From: Candidatus Omnitrophota bacterium
Lineage (GTDB): Bacteria; Hinthialibacterota; Hinthialibacteria; Hinthialibacterales; Hinthialibacteraceae
DNA: 64,000 nt
Assembly (NCBI GenBank): GCA_016934335.1
Contig: JAFGTC010000130.1
Coordinates: 1-64,000, forward strand
Reading direction: 5' to 3'
The position numbers and the translations under genes are program-made. A model generated the notes under the pieces. That model was not told the DNA's origin. It did no database searches and saw only the letters and a program-made list of their open reading frames with translations. Below, piece by piece: positions 59,956 to 64,000 of this stretch (within the stretch, counting starts at the first letter, position 1; the number at the start of each line of letters is the position of its first letter).

Positions 59956-61521
59956 TTATCGATCGCTTTCGAAAATCTCATACGCCGCCGAACCGTCCGG
60001 ATAATAGATCCTCTTGATCGGCTCCGCTTCAATCTCGCCGGCCGCCGCTACAAGTAGATTCCTGCCCCGCGCCAGGGTATACCAGCGCGCCGCGGTTCCG
60101 TATCGTCCATATCCGTTGTCGAAATCGGCGTACATTCGGACATAATGGGGAAAGGGTAGCACGTACTTTTTAAATTTTTCCGCTTCGAGGGGGCCGGGCT
60201 CGTAGTTCGTAAAACAGGCCAGCGCCACCGGGTGAAGTCGCACTTTGTGTGAAACGACGATTCGGTCGTACTGTTCTTTTTGGGAATCCACGAATTGCAC
60301 CGCTTCCCGCAGCCCGTACTGCCACACCGGAGCGGAGCGGGCGGGATACTGAAAAACGGCGTCATAGGCGATATACAGAGCATTCGCGATAACCAGCGCG
60401 GCAATCGCTTTCCCGGCGCATCGCCGCCATGGTTGGCTTTTTACCCGATTTAAAATCCATACAACGCCGATCGCGCTAATGATCTCGAGAAGAGGCATGC
60501 CGTTGATCGAGCGCAGGGGATTGGGCATGCTGAACGGATCGAAGCGGTCGTAGGTCATGCTGGATGGAATTGGAAATGTGAAAAACCAGGCGAGTAAAAT
60601 CCAATCCATTTTATTGCGGCGACGGAGCAGAAAAACCAGGCCGGCGAAAAAAAACGGCAGCAGGACGAACAGCGCGAGTCCCCCGGCGAGCTGATGCAGT
60701 GAATTCGGATTGCCGCGCAGAAATAGAAAATCGGGCGATAAATGCATGAAATATTGCTTTAAAAATAGTACGAATCCGTCGCCGCGATTGAAGACGGAGA
60801 CAAAATTCCAACGAGCCTGCATGGCCTGGTAATTCCGGCTGAGTACGGCGAGATAGGGCAGCAGCCAAAGTACAAAAAGTCCAACGGCGATCGCGGCTTG
60901 CTTGGGCCGCCGCTTCACTGTTTTCCAATAAACAATCCATAGAGCCGTCATCAACATCGTCGACGACAGGCGCGCCACCGGATAGGCGTAAATCGTCAAT
61001 CCCCAAAACGAGGCGGACGCCAGAAGATGCCGAAGCCGCTCGTTTTTCGTCCAGCGCAGGAATGCCCATAATCCTCCCAATTGGAGGGGAGCCAGCAGAA
61101 TGGCCTCCCAGCCGATTCGGCTGTAATGGACGTTCCAGGGAGAAACGGCGGCGAGCGCCGCCGCGATCAAGGCGGTTTTCCGGTCGGCGAACGCCTGCAC
61201 AAAGAAAAAGGTCATCAAAATGGAAAGCGTTCCCAGCAGGGAGGAAGGCAGGCGGGTTGTATATTCGTTGATGCCGAAAAAGGTGGAGAACAGCCCGGCG
61301 TAATAGATATACAATGGCGGGCTGTATTCGCCCGATTGTTTGAAAAACAGCGGCCAGGACTGGCCGTGATGATCCATGCCGGTGCGATAAACCGATGCCC
61401 CGTCAAATACTTTCAGCAGCTCGTCCGAATTCAAGGCGGGGGGATGCGTCGCCAAACCCGCCGCCCGGATTAAAAATCCGCCCGTCAACAAAAGAAGAAG
61501 AATTGTTCGCGTATGATTCAC
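59956..61521 (-). CDS. GT39/ArnT-like membrane glycosyltransferase
   Basis: About 12-13 membrane helices, with the first periplasmic loop acidic motif NSDELLKVFDGASVYRTG, where an Asp-Glu or Asp-Asp acts as catalytic base in PMT/ArnT-type enzymes. Then HGQSWPLFFKQSGEYSPPLYIYYAGL and EYTTRLPSSLLGTLSI. It transfers a sugar from a polyprenyl-phosphate donor to a glycan or lipid in the periplasm. 521 aa. The periplasmic C-terminal region (about 120 aa) is of unknown function. Confidence 0.88.
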   Translation of the reverse strand: MNHTRTILLLLLTGGFLIRAAGLATHPPALNSDELLKVFDGASVYRTGMDHHGQSWPLFFKQSGEYSPPLYIYYAGLFSTFFGINEYTTRLPSSLLGTLSILMTFFFVQAFADRKTALIAAALAAVSPWNVHYSRIGWEAILLAPLQLGGLWAFLRWTKNERLRHLLASASFWGLTIYAYPVARLSSTMLMTALWIVYWKTVKRRPKQAAIAVGLFVLWLLPYLAVLSRNYQAMQARWNFVSVFNRGDGFVLFLKQYFMHLSPDFLFLRGNPNSLHQLAGGLALFVLLPFFFAGLVFLLRRRNKMDWILLAWFFTFPIPSSMTYDRFDPFSMPNPLRSINGMPLLEIISAIGVVWILNRVKSQPWRRCAGKAIAALVIANALYIAYDAVFQYPARSAPVWQYGLREAVQFVDSQKEQYDRIVVSHKVRLHPVALACFTNYEPGPLEAEKFKKYVLPFPHYVRMYADFDNGYGRYGTAARWYTLARGRNLLVAAAGEIEAEPIKRIYYPDGSAAYEIFESDR

Positions 61522-61729
61522 AGCGCCTCTGTTCCTTCCTTAAGAATGCTATCATATTGAATTGTTGATCAATCATCAATTGATGGACGATCGATGGGAT
61601 AAACGCTCTCCCGCTCGCTCTCTTCCAGCGGGGGGAGGGAAGAACACAAACCGTCAAATCATTAGCGCCTTCCTGTCGCCTTCTCAGACTGTATGAGAAA
61701 TGATGGAGCGGCGCGGCACAGGATTTCTC

Positions 61730-63106
61730 ATGCGTTACGAATGGTTTATCGCGAAACGATACTTGAAGCCCCAGGGCGGCGCCACCTTTATTTTTCATTT
61801 AACTCTGATCAGCATGGCCGGCGTGGCGCTGGGCGTCGCTTCGCTCATCACCGTCTTGTCCGTCATGAACGGCTTCGGCAACTACTTGCGATCCATTATG
61901 GTCGAGGTGGGCTCTCACATCGTCATGAATTACGATTCCGCCGGGGGATTGAAGAACGTCGAAGAATTCATAGAAGAATTGGATAAAATCCCCAATGTGG
62001 AGGCTTGTTCGCCGATGATTCAATATTGGGGGATGATCCAGCGCACGAATTATCCCGGCGCCTCGCCTCAACTGGTCACCTTCATGGGCGTCGATCCGGA
62101 TCTCGAGTCGAAGGTCACGGGGCTTGGCGACAATATGATTGCGGGAAGTTTAGAGGGATTGAAGCAGGAAGTGCGCCCCGCCGCCTCTCAAGAAAAAGTG
62201 CGCTTGAGCGATTTGGTCGCCCGGGACGACGGCGTGAAAAAAAATCCGGGAATCATTATCGGAAAAGAGATGGCCTATCTTTATTTCGGCGCTCAAGAAA
62301 CGGATCGGATCAGCAAACAAGAGGCGTACGAATATGTGTTAGGGCAGAAATTGACGCTGCTCACCTATCTCAACGAGGGCGACTCCGTCACCGAGGGAAA
62401 GCCGGTCCAGCGAACTTTTGTAGTCGAAGGCGTTTTTGAAACTGGTCATTATCAATACGATTCTTCGTTGGTTTACATCTCTCTTCTTTCCGCGCAGGTG
62501 CTGCTTCAACTTCCGGAAGGGCGGGTCACATCGATTCAGTTCCATTTATATGACCATTCCCAAAAAGCCACCAATGAGACGTTTGACGCCATAGTCGCGA
62601 AAAATCAGGAATTATTGGGCTGGTATGGCGGAGGGACGACCTGGATGAGCCAGCACCAGATCTTTTTCCGGGCGCTGGACATCGAGAAGCGCACCATGGA
62701 TTACATTCTCAAGATCATTATTCTGGTCGCCACGTTCAACATTATCGCCACGTTGTTCATGGTCGTCACCGAAAAAACCCGCGACATCGGCCTCCTGCGC
62801 GCCATAGGCGCCGGGCGCAGAAACGTCATGAGCATCTTTATTCTGCTCGGCATCATCGTCGGCGCGCTGGGCGCGGTCTTCGGCGTCGCCGGCGGCTATA
62901 CGATCTGCTCCATCATCCAGATTTTTCCGCCCGAACTGCCGGGCGACGGGCAGGTGTATTACTTGAAATACCTGCCCTGCGATATGGAGGCGATGGATTT
63001 CATCTGGGTGAGCGTCTATACGCTGGTCGTCAGTTTTTTGGCGTCCATCTATCCGGCGGTGCGCGCCTCGCGCTTTATTCCGGTTGAAGCGCTGCGTTTT
63101 TCGTAA
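61730..63106 (+). CDS. Lipoprotein-releasing ABC permease, LolC/LolE-type
   Basis: FtsX/MacB-type permease. The N-terminal YEWFIAKRYLKPQGGATFIF and helix 1 LTLISMAGVALGVASLITVLSVMNGF are typical of LolC/LolE. A large periplasmic domain follows (about 60-330), then helices 2-4 with TRDIGLLRAIGAGRRNVMSIFILLG and the end YPAVRASRFIPVEALRFS. It should work with the LolD ATPase at 53526. The ORF track starts at 61700. The ATG at 61730 (MRYEWFIAKRY) matches the family N terminus. Only one such permease is here, so a homodimer (LolF-like) or a second unlinked copy is possible. Its 3' end overlaps the BrkB gene by 32 bp, antiparallel. Confidence 0.9.
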   Translation: MRYEWFIAKRYLKPQGGATFIFHLTLISMAGVALGVASLITVLSVMNGFGNYLRSIMVEVGSHIVMNYDSAGGLKNVEEFIEELDKIPNVEACSPMIQYWGMIQRTNYPGASPQLVTFMGVDPDLESKVTGLGDNMIAGSLEGLKQEVRPAASQEKVRLSDLVARDDGVKKNPGIIIGKEMAYLYFGAQETDRISKQEAYEYVLGQKLTLLTYLNEGDSVTEGKPVQRTFVVEGVFETGHYQYDSSLVYISLLSAQVLLQLPEGRVTSIQFHLYDHSQKATNETFDAIVAKNQELLGWYGGGTTWMSQHQIFFRALDIEKRTMDYILKIIILVATFNIIATLFMVVTEKTRDIGLLRAIGAGRRNVMSIFILLGIIVGALGAVFGVAGGYTICSIIQIFPPELPGDGQVYYLKYLPCDMEAMDFIWVSVYTLVVSFLASIYPAVRASRFIPVEALRFS

Positions 63107-64000
63107 GTGGAGGGGCATCTTTGAGTTGATTCAACGAGGACGGCGCGTCGAGAAGATCGGAGACGACGATATGACCGTCCCGGATCATTGACCGCGCGGT
63201 TTGCGCAACGGCTTCATCCAGCGGCTGCTTGGAATGCGAAGAGACGCCCATCAAGCGCTCCAGGATTTCTTTCAATTCCGTATGATGGGGGTCGGCGCTG
63301 GGGTAATAAAATCCTTTGCTGCTGTCCTTGTGGATCAAGTTGACGCTTTGAAGATCATAGAGGCAGCGGCGCAGCCGATTGGGCGTAATCCCTTCTATTT
63401 CTTCCAACTGGGGTAGAGAAATCCCCTCCTGAAAGTCGCGGAAATGCCGGCAGATGTCTAAAAACACATATAACGATTGGATCGGCCGGTGCATGGTCAA
63501 AGAGGTGCGCCGCTTCAGTCGCGCCAGGTGACGGGGATAATCCTGCACGGTTGTGGCGATCACCGGCCCGATCAGGAAGCACAGATAACTGTAATACAGC
63601 CAGCAAATAAACAGGGGGATGGCGGCCAGGGTTCCAAAAATGGAATAATAGCCTTCCGTACTCAGGACGTAATTCATGTAATAATCGAAAAGCACTTTGG
63701 CCGATTCCCACAAAATCGCGGAAAGAGCGCTGCCGATCAAAGCGGGTATCAATCGAACGTGCAGATTGGGCAGATAGCGATTGGCGACTAAAAAGGCGAA
63801 CAGGGTGAAAATATACGAGATGCCGTGCCAGAATATCCACGACCCCCATTCGATCCGCATGAATCGAGAGACCGCCTCCGACGAAGCAAACTCGGTCGTG
63901 TAATAATAAGAGAGCGCCAGGAGCAGCGGGGTGATCGTCAAAAGGATCCAGAAAGCCAGAAACTGGGCGAAAAAGGTGCGCCTGTGGCGCACGGCCCAGA
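63075..64000 (-). CDS. YihY/BrkB-family membrane protein, 5' end cut by window edge
   Basis: The frame stays open past the GTG at 63992 to the edge (W-A-V before it), so the N terminus is missing. It shows membrane segments FFAQFLAFWILLTITPLLLALSYYY and the family's IPALIGSALSAILWESAKVLFDYYMNYVLSTEGYYSIFGTLAAIPLFICWLYYSYLCFLIGP, as in YihY/BrkB (once misnamed RNase BN). A C-terminal soluble segment (ITPNRLRRCLYDLQSVNLIHKDSS) looks like a winged helix, which is common in the longer members. Function unknown. Confidence 0.87.
   Translation of the reverse strand, partial: WAVRHRRTFFAQFLAFWILLTITPLLLALSYYYTTEFASSEAVSRFMRIEWGSWIFWHGISYIFTLFAFLVANRYLPNLHVRLIPALIGSALSAILWESAKVLFDYYMNYVLSTEGYYSIFGTLAAIPLFICWLYYSYLCFLIGPVIATTVQDYPRHLARLKRRTSLTMHRPIQSLYVFLDICRHFRDFQEGISLPQLEEIEGITPNRLRRCLYDLQSVNLIHKDSSKGFYYPSADPHHTELKEILERLMGVSSHSKQPLDEAVAQTARSMIRDGHIVVSDLLDAPSSLNQLKDAPPLTKNAALQPE

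Noticed and set aside
1-64000. CRISPR arrays, IS elements, prophage, integrase
   Set aside because: No regularly spaced repeats, transposase or phage structural genes were found in any frame.

Overview
The window is a gene-dense stretch (about 50% GC by eye) of a Gram-negative bacterial chromosome. LolD, a LolC/E-type permease, pseudopilin and lipoprotein signals indicate an outer membrane. DUF1080, DUF362, GH95-like, DUF5362, bifunctional-nuclease and fused MFS/spermidine-synthase proteins are most familiar from the Planctomycetota/PVC sphere and candidate phyla such as Omnitrophota, Hydrogenedentota or Sumerlaeota. I cannot place it more precisely. I see no phage, IS element, CRISPR array, rRNA or integrase.

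Layout. 0-2.5 kb: the end of a UVR-motif protein, folD, and a thioredoxin-like lipoprotein. 2.6-13.1 kb: eight co-directional genes (sulfotransferase, TPR-methyltransferase, GT2, FAD oxidoreductase, two B12-binding radical SAM enzymes, SGNH esterase, GT4) that look like one operon building or decorating a surface glycan or glycolipid. 13.1-25.7 kb: mostly housekeeping and unlinked genes (RecD-like helicase, FAH-family enzyme, HD-GYP protein with a broken HD pair, EamA transporter, SbcD-like nuclease without SbcC, DUF1080 hydrolase, ftsY, an AT-rich methyltransferase, APC permease, NUDIX, and a radical SAM enzyme with unusual cysteine spacing). 25.8-31.1 kb: a Leloir galactose operon galT-(GH-like secreted protein)-galE-galK. 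31.2-40.5 kb: a TerC-PGPGW fusion, a two-component pair with overlapping genes, DUF5362, an O-antigen ligase-like protein, a bifunctional-nuclease-domain protein, Maf, and a Bcr/CflA exporter.

40.6-44.2 kb is the most unusual part. It holds tRNA-Ala(CGC), its terminator, then a promoter, a cobalamin riboswitch and an intrinsic terminator. These lie ahead of a secreted protein made of two transcobalamin-like (DUF4430-like) domains, a secreted seven-repeat beta-propeller-like protein, and a type II pseudopilin. I read this as a B12-repressed operon for cell-surface or extracellular cobalamin capture with no BtuB in view. The B12-dependent radical SAM enzymes at 7.5 and 10.3 kb give the cell a use for the vitamin. 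44.7-51 kb: a GH95-like lipoprotein, a DUF362 protein, an orphan NarL-type regulator, a hypothetical protein, and an inositol-monophosphatase-family protein. 51-64 kb: an MFS/spermidine synthase fusion, LolD, a second O-antigen ligase-like protein with TPRs, two GT4 enzymes, a YggT protein, a GT39-like transferase, a LolC/E permease, and a BrkB/YihY protein cut by the right edge.

Many gene pairs are packed tail to tail with overlapping or abutting stops (17190, 59955, 63075), and several genes use TTG or GTG starts with good Shine-Dalgarno sequences. All function calls rest on motif recognition by reading. No database search was run.
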